Of a DNA stretch of 64,000 nt, positions 17,625 to 26,154 are shown one piece after another. Source of the stretch: DASZFV01 sp035549075 (GTDB taxonomy: Bacteria; Myxococcota_A; Polyangia; Fen-1088); the NCBI GenBank assembly GCA_035549075.1, contig DASZRT010000032.1:1-64000 (forward strand), written 5' to 3'. The notes beneath the pieces were generated by a model. The model searched no databases. It was not told where the DNA came from and was given only the letters and a program-made list of their open reading frames with translations. Made by a program: the position numbers and the translations under genes. Numbering within the stretch: the stretch's first letter is position 1; each line of letters starts with the position of its first letter.

Positions 17625-17975
17625 TCAGGGGAGCTGCGCGTCGATCGCGGCTCTGTCCTCGGCCGAGAGGTCGACGAACTCGACGCCCATGCCCGAGAAG
17701 CGGTTCTTGCCGACGTCTTGCTGGCGCGTCGCGCGCACGACGCGCCCGCGCGCGCTGATGGGCCGCCCGTCGGGCAGCGAGAACTGCAGCAACAGCACCT
17801 CGCCCACCTCGAACAGCATGTCGGAGCGCAAGAACGCGCCGCCGCCCGAGACGTCGGCCGAGTCGAAGCGGATGCCGACGCGGGCCTTGCTCGCGGCGTC
17901 GCCCACCATGACGGGCAGCGCGAGCGACGCGCGGGTGTGTTTTCTTGTGTCTCGCCGGATGGGCCCGCGGCTCAC
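17625..17975 (-). CDS. PilZ-domain protein (cyclic di-GMP receptor)
   Basis: A 116-residue protein that is essentially a single PilZ domain. The c-di-GMP-binding RxxxR motif (RKHTR, about 11-15) and the D-x-S-x-x-G motif (DVSGGGAF, about 41-48) are both present, followed by the strand pair GRVVRA and GMGVEFVDLS. It should act as a stand-alone c-di-GMP adaptor. The start is GTG 17975, which overlaps the stop codon of the upstream lipoprotein gene (GTGA). Single-domain PilZ proteins of this size are common in myxobacteria. Confidence 0.9.
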   Translation of the reverse strand: MSRGPIRRDTRKHTRASLALPVMVGDAASKARVGIRFDSADVSGGGAFLRSDMLFEVGEVLLLQFSLPDGRPISARGRVVRATRQQDVGKNRFSGMGVEFVDLSAEDRAAIDAQLP

Positions 17976-18925
17976 GGCCGCAGCTCCACCGTCGCGGCGG
18001 AGCGGACCTCGACGGACACGCGCGCGGGCGCGCCGCCGAGGCCGGCGATCAGGTGCGCGCGGCGCGCGACCTCGAGCGAGACGGCGAGTGGCGCACCGGC
18101 CGTCGCGCGCGCGCGCTGCGCGAGCGTCTCGACGAAGCCGCGCGGCACGGTCACGATCGATTCCGCGCCCGCATTCGAGGGAATCGCGCAGATCGCGGCG
18201 ACGGTCGCGCCGTAGGGCCGCAGCTCGACGCGGCCGCCCGCGCCGTTGGCGACGGTGATCGACAAGCCGTCCGTCGCGGCGACCGAGAGGCCGGGCGTGA
18301 AAGCGGCGCCATTGACGGCGGACGCGCGTGGGGCCGCGGGCACAGCGAGATCGACGACGGGCAGCTCCGACTCGGCGGTGACGAGCGTGACGCGCTCAGG
18401 GAGCGCCGTGACCTTTTGCGGGCCCGCCTCGGCGACCACGCCGCCGACGACGGTCGCGACGTCGGGGTAGAGGCGCGGGAACGGGCGCAGGAGCGCGTCG
18501 CTCCAAGGCTCGCCCGGCGCGCGTCCGGCCGCCGCGAGGCCGACGCCCACGCCCGTGAGCTCTTGCAGATCGATCGAGCCGCCGCGCAGCGCGAGCGCCT
18601 TGGTGGCGAGATCGATGTCGCGCAGCACGCACCCGTCGGCGGGCGCCTCGGCGGCCAGCGGATCGACGATGCCCAGCACGTCGGTGCGCGGATCCACGGG
18701 CTGCGACGTCGACGTGGCCGTCGTCGTCGTCGCGCGAAAGGCCAGCACCTCGACGGTCGCGGGCTTGCCGGCGCTCACGTCGAAGCGGACGGAGATCTCG
18801 GCCGACTCGGCGCTGGGCGCGACGCCCGTGTCGGCGGCCGGCGACGCCTCGCCGCACGCGGCGCCCGTGAGCGCGAGCGCGAGCGCGCACATCCGAAGCC
18901 GGGCCATGTCGAGGGGGAGCTTCAT
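17972..18925 (-). CDS. Putative lipoprotein of unknown function heading the PilZ operon
   Basis: A 317-residue secreted protein with a signal sequence and lipobox LTGAAC (Cys about residue 24 from ATG 18925). The mature part is Ala/Val/Thr-rich, beta-strand-like, with a TTTTATSTS linker and only two further Cys. No motif is recognised. A GTG at 18928 and an ATG at 18907 are alternative starts. It is the first gene of the operon leading to PilZ, the unknown protein, lipid kinase and PP2C, and its stop overlaps the PilZ start. Confidence 0.75.
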   Translation of the reverse strand: MKLPLDMARLRMCALALALTGAACGEASPAADTGVAPSAESAEISVRFDVSAGKPATVEVLAFRATTTTATSTSQPVDPRTDVLGIVDPLAAEAPADGCVLRDIDLATKALALRGGSIDLQELTGVGVGLAAAGRAPGEPWSDALLRPFPRLYPDVATVVGGVVAEAGPQKVTALPERVTLVTAESELPVVDLAVPAAPRASAVNGAAFTPGLSVAATDGLSITVANGAGGRVELRPYGATVAAICAIPSNAGAESIVTVPRGFVETLAQRARATAGAPLAVSLEVARRAHLIAGLGGAPARVSVEVRSAATVELRP

Positions 18926-18948
18926 CACGTCGTCGAAACGGACCCAAG

Positions 18949-18954
18949 ACTATA
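18949..18954 (-). promoter_or_regulatory. Candidate -10 element (TATAGT) of the PilZ operon
   Basis: TATAGT on the minus strand lies about 23 nt upstream of the first gene. The region 17 nt further upstream (TGGCGA) matches the -35 consensus poorly, so this is a half-supported promoter. Confidence 0.35.
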
Positions 18955-19028
18955 TCCGGCCTGCGGGTTTGTCGCCAGATTGGGGATGGGGCCGCGGGCG
19001 GCCGCCGTGGTATGAAACGGCCCCGACC

Positions 19029-19361
19029 ATGGCTTCCGGCTCTCGCATCCGCCCCGAAGAGGTCCGCGAGATCGCGGCGCTTTCACGCCTGCGGCTCACC
19101 GACGACGAGGTCGCCGCGCTCACGAGCGATCTCGATTCCATCCTGGGTTACGTCGCCGAGCTCGGAGAGCTCGACACGTCGGCCGTCGAGCCGATGACGC
19201 ACGCCGTGCCCTTCGATTGCCCGCTGCGCCCCGACGAGATCCAGCCGTCGCTGCCGCTCGAGGAGGCGCTGGCCAACGCGCCCCGCCGCGAGGCGAGCTT
19301 CTTTCAGGTACCACGCATCGTGCCCGGCCCTGCCGGCAGCGGCGGCGAGGAGGACCTGTGA
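19029..19361 (+). CDS. gatC: Asp-tRNA(Asn)/Glu-tRNA(Gln) amidotransferase subunit C
   Basis: A 110-residue GatC, the small subunit that clamps GatA to GatB in the complex that amidates misacylated Glu-tRNA(Gln) or Asp-tRNA(Asn). The conserved opening IRPEEVREIAALSRLRLTDDE and the middle motif AVEPMTHAVP are present. ATG 19029 fits the family length. The stop overlaps the gatA start, so gatC-gatA-gatB are coupled. Confidence 0.95.
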   Translation: MASGSRIRPEEVREIAALSRLRLTDDEVAALTSDLDSILGYVAELGELDTSAVEPMTHAVPFDCPLRPDEIQPSLPLEEALANAPRREASFFQVPRIVPGPAGSGGEEDL

Positions 19362-20866
19362 GCGCCCATTCGATCGACCCCAAAGCGTCGACGATCGCGT
19401 CGATCGCCAGCGGCGTGCGCGCCGGCAAGGTGCGCGCGCGCGACGTCGCCGAGGCCTACCTCGCGCGCATCGGCCACGAGGACGCCGCGCTCGGTTGCTA
19501 CGTCAAGGTCGACGCCGAGGGCGCGCGCCGCTCGGCCGACGCCGTCGACGCGACCGTGAAAGCGGGCCGCGATCCCGGTCCGCTCGCGGGCGTTCCGCTC
19601 GGCATCAAGGACATCTTCTGCACGAAGGGCGTCGAGACGACGTGCGCCTCGAAGATCCTCAAGGGCTTCGTGCCGCCTTACGAGTCGACGGTGACGGCGC
19701 GCCTCGCCGCCGCGGGGGCCGTGTCGCTCGGCAAGCTCAACATGGACGAGTTCGCCATGGGCTCGTCGAACGAGAACAGCGCGTTCGGCACCGTGAAGAA
19801 CCCGTGGTCGCGCGCGCACGTGCCTGGCGGTTCGTCGGGCGGCTCGGCCGCGGCCGTCGCCGCGTCGCTGTGCGCGGGCGCGACGGGCACGGACACCGGC
19901 GGCTCGATCCGCCAGCCGGCCGCGCTCTGCGGCGTCGTCGGCATCAAGCCGACCTACGGGCGCGTCTCGCGCTACGGCGTCGTCGCGTTCGCGTCGTCGC
20001 TCGATCACCCGGGCCCGTTCGCGCGCACCGTCGAGGACACGGCGACGATGCTCGAGGTCATGTCGGGCGTCGATCCGCTCGACGCGACCAGCGTGCCGCA
20101 GCCCGTGGGCGCCTACGGGAAGGCGGCGCGCGCCGGCAAGGAAGGCGGCTCTTCATTGTCGGGCGTGCGCATCGGCATCCCCGCCGAGTACTTCGGCGCG
20201 GGCCTCGATCCCGAGATCGAAGCCGCCGTGCGCGCCGCGCACGAAGAGCTCGCCAAGGCGGGCGCCAAGCTCGTGCCCGTGTCGCTGCCGCACACGAAGT
20301 ACGCGATCGCGACCTACTACCTCGTGTGCACGGCCGAGGCGTCGTCGAACCTCGCGCGCTACGACGGCGTGAAGTACGGCCAGCGCGCCGAGGGCGCGAA
20401 GTCGCTCGAAGAGCTGTACGCGCGGACGCGCGGCGAGGGCTTCGGCCGCGAGCCCAAGCGCCGCATCATGCTGGGCACGTACGTGCTTCGCGCCGGCTAC
20501 TACGAGGCGTACTACGGCAAGGCGCTGCGCGCGCGCCGGAAGATCTTCGACGATTTCGCGGCGGCGTTCTCGCAGGTCGACGTGCTCGTGACGCCGACGT
20601 CGCCCATCCCCGCGTTCAAGTTCGGCGAGCGCATGGGCGACCCGATGCAGATGTACTTGGCCGACGTGCTCACCGTCGCGCCGAACCTCGCGGGCATCCC
20701 CGCGCTCGCGCAGCCGTGTGGCTTCTCGAAGTCTGGCCTGCCGATTGGTCTTCAGGTCATGGGCCCGCCGCTCGGCGAGGAGGCGTGCTTCCGCGTCGCG
20801 GGCGCCTACGAGTCGCGCACGCAGTGGCACGAGCGCCGCCCCGCCGACGTCGGAGGCGCGTCATGA
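19358..20866 (+). CDS. gatA: Asp-tRNA(Asn)/Glu-tRNA(Gln) amidotransferase subunit A
   Basis: A 502-residue amidase-signature enzyme that releases ammonia from glutamine for tRNA transamidation. The Ser-cisSer-Lys triad regions are visible: GVPLGIKDIF (Lys), PGGSSGGSAAAVAA (cis-Ser) and GTDTGGSIRQPAALCGVVG (nucleophile Ser). The C-terminal NLAGIPALAQPCG motif is present. The start is GTG 19358, overlapping the gatC stop (GTGA); the end overlaps gatB (ATGA). Confidence 0.96.
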   Translation: MSAHSIDPKASTIASIASGVRAGKVRARDVAEAYLARIGHEDAALGCYVKVDAEGARRSADAVDATVKAGRDPGPLAGVPLGIKDIFCTKGVETTCASKILKGFVPPYESTVTARLAAAGAVSLGKLNMDEFAMGSSNENSAFGTVKNPWSRAHVPGGSSGGSAAAVAASLCAGATGTDTGGSIRQPAALCGVVGIKPTYGRVSRYGVVAFASSLDHPGPFARTVEDTATMLEVMSGVDPLDATSVPQPVGAYGKAARAGKEGGSSLSGVRIGIPAEYFGAGLDPEIEAAVRAAHEELAKAGAKLVPVSLPHTKYAIATYYLVCTAEASSNLARYDGVKYGQRAEGAKSLEELYARTRGEGFGREPKRRIMLGTYVLRAGYYEAYYGKALRARRKIFDDFAAAFSQVDVLVTPTSPIPAFKFGERMGDPMQMYLADVLTVAPNLAGIPALAQPCGFSKSGLPIGLQVMGPPLGEEACFRVAGAYESRTQWHERRPADVGGAS

Positions 20867-22329
20867 CCGCGCAACCGCCGATGCATCCGAAGTACGAGGT
20901 CGTCATCGGCCTCGAGGTGCACGTGCAGCTCGCGACGAAGTCGAAGGTGTTCTCGTGGTCGTCGACGGCGTTCGGCGCCGAGCCGAACACGCAGACCGAT
21001 CCCGTGTGCCTCGGCATGCCCGGCACGCTGCCCGTGCTCAACGGCGCCGCCGTCGAGGCGGCCGTGCGCCTCGGCCTCGCGGCGGGCTGCACGATCCGCC
21101 CGCGCTGCCGCTTCTCGCGCAAGCATTACTTCTACCCGGACCTCCCCAAGGGCTACCAAATCTCGCAGTTCGACGAGCCCATCTGCGAGGGCGGCAGGAT
21201 CAACTTCCGTCTACATGGCGAGGCGCACAGCGTGCGGCTCACGCGCATCCACATGGAGGAGGACGCGGGCAAGAACCTGCACGCGGCCGCGGGCGTGAGC
21301 TTCGTCGACTACAACCGCGCGGGCGTCCCGCTGTGCGAGATCGTGAGCGAGCCCGACGTGCGCTCGGCCGAAGAGGCCGCCGAGTACGTGCGCGCCATCC
21401 GCGCGCTGGTTCGTTACCTCGGCATCGGCGACGGCAACATGGAGGAGGGCTCGCTCCGCTGCGACGCCAACGTGTCGCTCCGCCTGCACGGCGAGACGAA
21501 GTACGGCACGAAGGCCGAGATCAAGAACATGAACTCGTTCAAGAACGTGCGCGACGCCGTCGAGCACGAGGTGAAGCGCCAGGCGGCGCTCCTCGATCGC
21601 GGCGAGCGCGTCGTTCAAGAGACGCGCCTGTGGGACGCGTCGCGCGGCGTGACGCAGTCGATGCGCTCGAAGGAGCAGGCGCACGACTACAAGTACTTCC
21701 CCGAGCCCGATCTGCCGCCGCTCGTCGTCGACGAGGCGTTCCTCTCGAAGGTGCGCGCGTCGCAGCCCGAGCTGCCGGAAGATCGCTTCGCGCGCTACAC
21801 GACGAAGGAAGGCCTGTCGCCGCAGGACGCGGGCGTGCTCGTCGCCGATCGCGAGACGGCCGCCTACTTCGACGCCGTGGTCGATTCACTGGCCGCAGGC
21901 GCTGCGGGCGCGCCCGCGAAGAAGGCCGCGAACTGGGTCATCAACGAGGTGCTCGCGCGCGTCGCCGATCCGCGCGAGCTGGGCGCCCCGTCGATGCCCG
22001 TTGCCGCCGCCGCGCTCGCCGAGCTCGTGACGCTCATCGAAGGCGGCACGCTCTCGGGCAAGCTCGGCAAGGACGTCTTCGCGAAGATGTGGGCAGAGAA
22101 GCGCACGGCGGGCGACATCGTGAAGGCCGAGGGTCTCACGCAGGTCTCCGATTCGGGCGCGCTCGAGGACGCCTGCAAGCGCGTCATCGCCGCCAACCCC
22201 GACGAGGCGTCGCGGTTCAAGGAGAATCCCAAGCTCATGGGCTTCTTCGTGGGCGCCGTCATGAAGGAAACGGGCGGCAAAGCCAACCCGAAGTCCGTCA
22301 ACGAGATCCTCCGCAAGCTGCTCGGCTAG
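20863..22329 (+). CDS. gatB: Asp-tRNA(Asn)/Glu-tRNA(Gln) amidotransferase subunit B
   Basis: A 488-residue GatB: the cradle domain opens with YEVVIGLEVHVQLATKSK and contains RKHYFYPDLPKGYQISQ, both family hallmarks, and the C-terminal YqeY-like tail domain (about 350-488) ends with VNEILRKLLG. It binds the tRNA and performs kinase and transamidase steps. ATG 20863 overlaps gatA. The full gatCAB set implies that Gln-tRNA and/or Asn-tRNA are made by the indirect route. Confidence 0.96.
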   Translation: MTAQPPMHPKYEVVIGLEVHVQLATKSKVFSWSSTAFGAEPNTQTDPVCLGMPGTLPVLNGAAVEAAVRLGLAAGCTIRPRCRFSRKHYFYPDLPKGYQISQFDEPICEGGRINFRLHGEAHSVRLTRIHMEEDAGKNLHAAAGVSFVDYNRAGVPLCEIVSEPDVRSAEEAAEYVRAIRALVRYLGIGDGNMEEGSLRCDANVSLRLHGETKYGTKAEIKNMNSFKNVRDAVEHEVKRQAALLDRGERVVQETRLWDASRGVTQSMRSKEQAHDYKYFPEPDLPPLVVDEAFLSKVRASQPELPEDRFARYTTKEGLSPQDAGVLVADRETAAYFDAVVDSLAAGAAGAPAKKAANWVINEVLARVADPRELGAPSMPVAAAALAELVTLIEGGTLSGKLGKDVFAKMWAEKRTAGDIVKAEGLTQVSDSGALEDACKRVIAANPDEASRFKENPKLMGFFVGAVMKETGGKANPKSVNEILRKLLG

Positions 22330-22334
22330 CGCCC

Positions 22335-23363
22335 ATGGCCGCGCGCTCGCTCTCGTCCGGCCAGCGCCCAGACGGGCACGCCGACGTGCTGTCTCCCGTG
22401 TTCTGGCGCGACGGCGCCGTCGTGATGCTCGATCAGCGCCGGCTGCCGGAAGAGGAGATCTGGACGGCCTACGACACGTGGGAGGACATGGCGCGCGCCA
22501 TCGCCGAGATGGAGGTGCGCGGCGCGCCGGCCATCGGGTGCGCGGCGGCGTTCGGCGCGGCGCTCGCGTGGCGCGCGCACGCGTCGCCCACGTCGCTGCG
22601 CACGGCGCTCAAGGCCATCAGCGCGACGCGCCCCACGGCCGTCAACCTCGGCGCCGCGCTCCACCGCATGGCCAACGCCATCGCCAGCGCGCGCGATCCG
22701 CTCGCCGAGGCGATCGCGCTATGGGAAGAGGACCTCGCCGCGTGCCGCGCCATCGGCGCGCACGGCGCCGCGCTCGTGCCCGACGGCGGCACGGTGCTCA
22801 CCCACTGCAACGCCGGCGCGCTCGCGACGGCCGGCTACGGCACCGCGCTCGGCGTCGTACGCGCGGCGTTCGCGGCCGGCAAGAAGGTGCGCGTCCTCGC
22901 CGACGAGACGCGCCCGTTTCTACAAGGCGCCCGCCTCACGGCCTGGGAGCTCGCGCAGGACGGCATCCCTTGCGAGGTCATCGTCGACAGCGCCGCCGCG
23001 CACTTCGTCTCGCGCGGCGACGTGCAGCTCGCCGTCGTCGGCGCCGACCGCATCGCCAAGAACGGCGACGTCGCCAACAAGATCGGAACGGCGGGCGTCG
23101 CGTCGATCTGCCACGTGTTCGGCGTGCCCTTCGTCGTCGCCGCGCCCCGCACGACGCTCGACCCGGACACGACGTCTGGCGCCGAGATCGTCATCGAAGA
23201 GCGCCGCCCCGACGAGGTCACGACCTTCAGCGGCGGCCACCGCGTCGTCCCCGTCGGCGTCGGCGTCCGCAACCCGGTCTTCGACGTCACGCCCGCGCGC
23301 CTCATCTCGGCGATCGTCACCGACACGGGCATCCACCGGGCTCCGTATGGCTTTCGAGGGTGA
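22335..23363 (+). CDS. mtnA: S-methyl-5-thioribose-1-phosphate isomerase
   Basis: A 342-residue MtnA of the eIF2B-like fold, converting methylthioribose-1-phosphate to methylthioribulose-1-phosphate in methionine salvage. Family motifs: AIAEMEVRGAPAIGCAAAFG, the catalytic Cys in THCNAGALATAGYGTALG, VVGADRIAKNGDVANKIGT with the catalytic Asp, and PVGVGVRNPVFDVTPARLI at the end. Starts 5 nt after gatB, so possibly on the same transcript. No other salvage gene is in the window. Related ribose-1,5-bisphosphate isomerases are a less likely alternative. Confidence 0.92.
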   Translation: MAARSLSSGQRPDGHADVLSPVFWRDGAVVMLDQRRLPEEEIWTAYDTWEDMARAIAEMEVRGAPAIGCAAAFGAALAWRAHASPTSLRTALKAISATRPTAVNLGAALHRMANAIASARDPLAEAIALWEEDLAACRAIGAHGAALVPDGGTVLTHCNAGALATAGYGTALGVVRAAFAAGKKVRVLADETRPFLQGARLTAWELAQDGIPCEVIVDSAAAHFVSRGDVQLAVVGADRIAKNGDVANKIGTAGVASICHVFGVPFVVAAPRTTLDPDTTSGAEIVIEERRPDEVTTFSGGHRVVPVGVGVRNPVFDVTPARLISAIVTDTGIHRAPYGFRG

Positions 23364-23387
23364 CGGCGGCCCCCTGCTGCTAACCCC

Positions 23388-23415
23388 TTGACAAGACGAC
23401 GTCGATCTCTAGACT
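23388..23415 (+). promoter_or_regulatory. Sigma-70-like promoter of rplU-rpmA-obg
   Basis: A perfect -35 TTGACA (23388-23393), a 16-nt spacer and -10 TAGACT (23410-23415) lie just after mtnA. An SD-like GGAGG (23430-23434) is 9 nt before the rplU ATG. Confidence 0.7.
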
Positions 23416-23443
23416 ACGCCGCTCGTTCTGGAGGCCTCGTTTC

Positions 23444-23758
23444 ATGTACGCCGTCATCGCGTCGGGTGGAAAACAGTATCGTGTCGCCGAGGGTGAAACC
23501 CTCCGCGTCGAGAAGCTCGCGGGTCCCGCGGGCACGAAGGTCACGTTCGGTCCGCTGCTGTTCGCCGACGACGCGGGCAAGGTCGAGGTCGGTCGTCCCA
23601 CCGTCTCGGGCGTGACCGTCGAGGCCGAGATCGTCGAGCAGGGTCTCGGCAAGAAGATCGTCATCTTCAAGTACAAGCGCCGCAAGAGCTACCGCCGCAA
23701 GACGGGTCACCGTCAGCCCTTCACCTCGCTGAAGATCACGGCGATTCGCCCGGCCTGA
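23444..23758 (+). CDS. rplU: 50S ribosomal protein L21
   Basis: A 104-residue L21 of typical size. The opening MYAVIASGGKQYRVAEGE and the C-terminal FKYKRRKSYRRKTGHRQ are diagnostic. It has its own promoter (23388-23415) and a good GGAGG site, and leads the common rplU-rpmA-obg order. Confidence 0.98.
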   Translation: MYAVIASGGKQYRVAEGETLRVEKLAGPAGTKVTFGPLLFADDAGKVEVGRPTVSGVTVEAEIVEQGLGKKIVIFKYKRRKSYRRKTGHRQPFTSLKITAIRPA

Positions 23759-23771
23759 GCAGGAGCACGAA

Positions 23772-24044
23772 ATGGCACACAAAAAAGGTCAGGGCAGCTC
23801 GAAGAACGGCCGCGATTCCAACGGCCAGCGCCGCGGCGTCAAGCGCCACGACGGCCAGCTCGTCCTCGCGGGCAGCATCCTCGTCCGCCAGGTCGGCACC
23901 AAGGTCCACCCGGGCAGCCACGTCGGCATGGGCAAGGACTACACGCTGTACGCTCTCGAGAGCGGCGCCGTGAAGTTCGCCAAGTCCGGCCAGCGCACGA
24001 TCGTCTCGATCGTCCCCGGCGAAGTCGAAGTCGTAGCGGCGTAG
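23772..24044 (+). CDS. rpmA: 50S ribosomal protein L27
   Basis: A 90-residue L27 (MAHKKGQGSSKNGRDSNGQR...). The N-terminus starts directly with AHKKGQGS, without the cleavable extension known from Firmicutes. AGGAG precedes the ATG. It lies 13 nt after rplU. Confidence 0.98.
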   Translation: MAHKKGQGSSKNGRDSNGQRRGVKRHDGQLVLAGSILVRQVGTKVHPGSHVGMGKDYTLYALESGAVKFAKSGQRTIVSIVPGEVEVVAA

Positions 24045-24046
24045 CG

Positions 24047-24061
24047 GCGGGCTCCGCCCGC
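24047..24061 (+). promoter_or_regulatory. Hairpin immediately before the obg start codon
   Basis: GCGGGC-TCC-GCCCGC forms a 6-bp stem between the rpmA stop codon and the obg ATG, in the place where a ribosome site would be expected. It may attenuate transcription into obg or limit its translation. This is inference. Confidence 0.4.
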
Positions 24062-24063
24062 GC

Positions 24064-25170
24064 ATGCAGTTCATCGACGAGGCCCTCATCCGCGTCAAGG
24101 CGGGTGACGGGGGGCGTGGCGTCGCGGCGTTTCGGCGCGAGAAGTTCGTGCCGCTCGGCGGCCCGTCGGGCGGCGACGGCGGCGCGGGTGGCAGCGTCGT
24201 GCTCGTCGTCGACGAGGGCCTCTCGACGCTGCTCGACTTCCGCTACAAGCGCGAGTACCAGGCCCCCAAGGGCGAGGCCGGCTCGAACAAAGACAAGTAC
24301 GGCCGCGCGGGCGAGGATCTCGTGTTGCGCGTGCCGCCGGGCACGCAGGTGCACGACGAGGCGACGGGCGCGGTCCTCGCCGACCTGCGAACCCACGGTG
24401 AGCGCTTCGTGCTGGCCGCTGGCGGCAAAGGCGGCCGCGGCAACATCCACTTCGCGACGTCGACCGATCGCGCTCCCCGCCGCTCGGAGCCCGGCTGGCC
24501 CGGCGAAGAGCGCGAGGTTCGCCTCGATCTGAAGCTGCTCGCCGACGTCGGCCTGCTCGGCTTCCCCAACGTCGGCAAGTCGTCGCTCATCGCGCGCATC
24601 TCGGCGGCGCGCCCGAAGATCGCCGACTACCCCTTCACGACGCTCGTGCCGAACCTCGGCATGGTGCGCATCAAGGGCGAGCGCTCGTTCGTCGTGGCCG
24701 ACATCCCGGGGCTCATCGAGGGTGCGCACGCGGGCGCGGGCCTCGGCACGCGGTTTCTTCGCCACGTCGAGCGCACGCGCGTGCTCGTGCACCTGCTCGA
24801 CGCGACCGCCGTCTCGCCGCGGACGCCGCTTCGCGACTTCGACACCATCAACCGCGAGCTCGCGCTGTTCGATCCCGAGCTCGCGAAGCGCCCGCAGCTC
24901 GTCGTGCTCAACAAGATCGATCTGCCCGAGGTCGAGGCGGCGAAGAAGCGGCTCGCGGCGACGTTCGCGCGCCGAAAAGTCAAATTGCTGGCGGTGAGCG
25001 CGGCGACGGGCGCCGGCCTCGACGCGCTCCTCGAGGAAATTTGGAAGCTCCTCGTCTCGGAGCGAAAGAAGTTACCCACAGCAACCGATACGGTGTCCCG
25101 TGCCGACGACACCGCACCCGATCCGGATCCACCCGCGCCTGTCCGCGCACGCGCCAAACGATCGCGCTGA
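24064..25170 (+). CDS. obg: GTPase Obg (CgtA)
   Basis: A 368-residue Obg-family GTPase involved in large-subunit assembly. The glycine-rich Obg fold is at 1-158 (GPSGGDGGAGGSV; ending with the EREVRLDLKLLADVGLLG junction). The G domain has G1 GFPNVGKSS (166-174), G2 YPFTT, G3 DIPGLIEGA and G4 NKID. The C-terminal extension is short and basic, without an OCT domain. There is no Shine-Dalgarno site but a hairpin just upstream. Confidence 0.97.
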   Translation: MQFIDEALIRVKAGDGGRGVAAFRREKFVPLGGPSGGDGGAGGSVVLVVDEGLSTLLDFRYKREYQAPKGEAGSNKDKYGRAGEDLVLRVPPGTQVHDEATGAVLADLRTHGERFVLAAGGKGGRGNIHFATSTDRAPRRSEPGWPGEEREVRLDLKLLADVGLLGFPNVGKSSLIARISAARPKIADYPFTTLVPNLGMVRIKGERSFVVADIPGLIEGAHAGAGLGTRFLRHVERTRVLVHLLDATAVSPRTPLRDFDTINRELALFDPELAKRPQLVVLNKIDLPEVEAAKKRLAATFARRKVKLLAVSAATGAGLDALLEEIWKLLVSERKKLPTATDTVSRADDTAPDPDPPAPVRARAKRSR

Positions 25171-25182
25171 GGTGTGGGTGTC

Positions 25183-25199
25183 GGGCCTTGCCGAGGCCC
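25183..25199 (+). terminator. Weak hairpin after obg
   Basis: GGGCCT/AGGCCC, a 6-bp stem with a 5-nt loop, begins 13 nt after the obg stop codon. No T-tract follows. Confidence 0.35.
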
Positions 25200-25276
25200 T
25201 AAGGAAGACCCAAAAGACCACATCAATCAGGTCGCGATCGCGGCGCGTCAGGCGGCCCGTCGACTTGGCCCGAGAA

Positions 25277-25305
25277 TTGACCGGTCCTGTGGATTTTGAT
25301 ATAGA
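25277..25305 (+). promoter_or_regulatory. Sigma-70-like promoter of the Glt-like operon
   Basis: The -35 is TTGACC (25277-25282) and the -10 TATAGA (25300-25305), with the ideal 17-nt spacer, 72 nt before the first gene. It is an AT-rich patch in GC-rich DNA. The rest of the 25171-25377 gap shows only the weak obg hairpin. Confidence 0.7.
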
Positions 25306-25377
25306 GAGCTGCCTCAACACCGCTCCACCTCTGGGTTTCTTCCGTAGACGCTCCTCAACTCTGGACGGAGTTCACAA

Positions 25378-26142
25378 ATGACATCGCAGCGGACCTTGCT
25401 GGGAGCGTTTTGCTTGGCGGCCTGCCTTTTGGCGAACACGGCGTTCGCGGCGGACCCGGCCAGCGCTCCTGCGGCGACCGGCGCCCCCGCGGCTGGTGCA
25501 CCTGCTGCGGCGGCTCCCACCGGTGCACCTGCGGCGTCTGGCGCCCCGGCTGACGCGGCGGCCGCGCCCGCGGGTGGCGGCGCCGCCGATTCGGGCGCGT
25601 ACACGGTTCGGCTGCGCTCGCTCGAGAAGAACGTCAACGAGCTCAAAGAGCAAATCTTCCGCACGAAGGCGCGCCTCAACCTCCTCAAGGAGACGGTGCT
25701 CGGCGGTGTCATCGGCGCCTCGCGCGCGATCATTCGCCACAAGAACGAGATGGGCAGCTCGTTCCGCCTCGTGAAGGCGGCCTACGCGCTCGACGGCGTT
25801 CAGATCTACTCGAAGAGCGACGACACGGGCCGCTTGGCCGAGATGACCGACTTCGACGTCTACAACGGCGCGATCCAGCCCGGCTCGCACACGCTCACGG
25901 TCGTGCTGCAGTACCAGGGCAACGGCTTCGGCGTGTTCAGCTACCTCAAGGGCTACAAGTTCACGGCGAAGTCGAGCCAGTCGTTCGTCGCCGCCGAATC
26001 GAAGACGACGGCCATCACCGTCGTCGGCTACGAGAAGGGCAACATGACGACGCAGCTCGCGGACAAGCCGGCCGTCGAGTTCCGCACCAACGTCACGGGG
26101 GCCGGTGAGGGCAGCGCGACGGCGAGCGCGCCCGCGAAGTAG
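25378..26142 (+). CDS. Exported coiled-coil/beta protein, first gene of the Glt-like operon
   Basis: A 254-residue envelope protein. The N-terminus is an export signal (MTSQRTLLGAFCLAACLLANTAFA); AFA|AD is a good signal peptidase I site, although LAAC could also act as a lipobox. An Ala/Pro/Gly linker of about 45 residues (about 25-70) with repeated GAPAA units follows, then a short coiled coil (about 75-105, RSLEKNVNELKEQIFRTK) and a beta-rich domain (about 120-235). I do not recognise a named family. It is preceded by a strong promoter and followed 12 nt later by the TPR gene, so it heads the operon that ends with the AgmX/PglI-type protein. A periplasmic accessory role in that complex is inferred from context only. 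Confidence 0.82.
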   Translation: MTSQRTLLGAFCLAACLLANTAFAADPASAPAATGAPAAGAPAAAAPTGAPAASGAPADAAAAPAGGGAADSGAYTVRLRSLEKNVNELKEQIFRTKARLNLLKETVLGGVIGASRAIIRHKNEMGSSFRLVKAAYALDGVQIYSKSDDTGRLAEMTDFDVYNGAIQPGSHTLTVVLQYQGNGFGVFSYLKGYKFTAKSSQSFVAAESKTTAITVVGYEKGNMTTQLADKPAVEFRTNVTGAGEGSATASAPAK

Positions 26143-26154
26143 CCGGCGGCGTCA

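Noticed and set aside
18969..19016. TTGTCG ... TATGAA as a gatC promoter
   Set aside because: The hexamers are 36 nt apart, far from a workable spacing.
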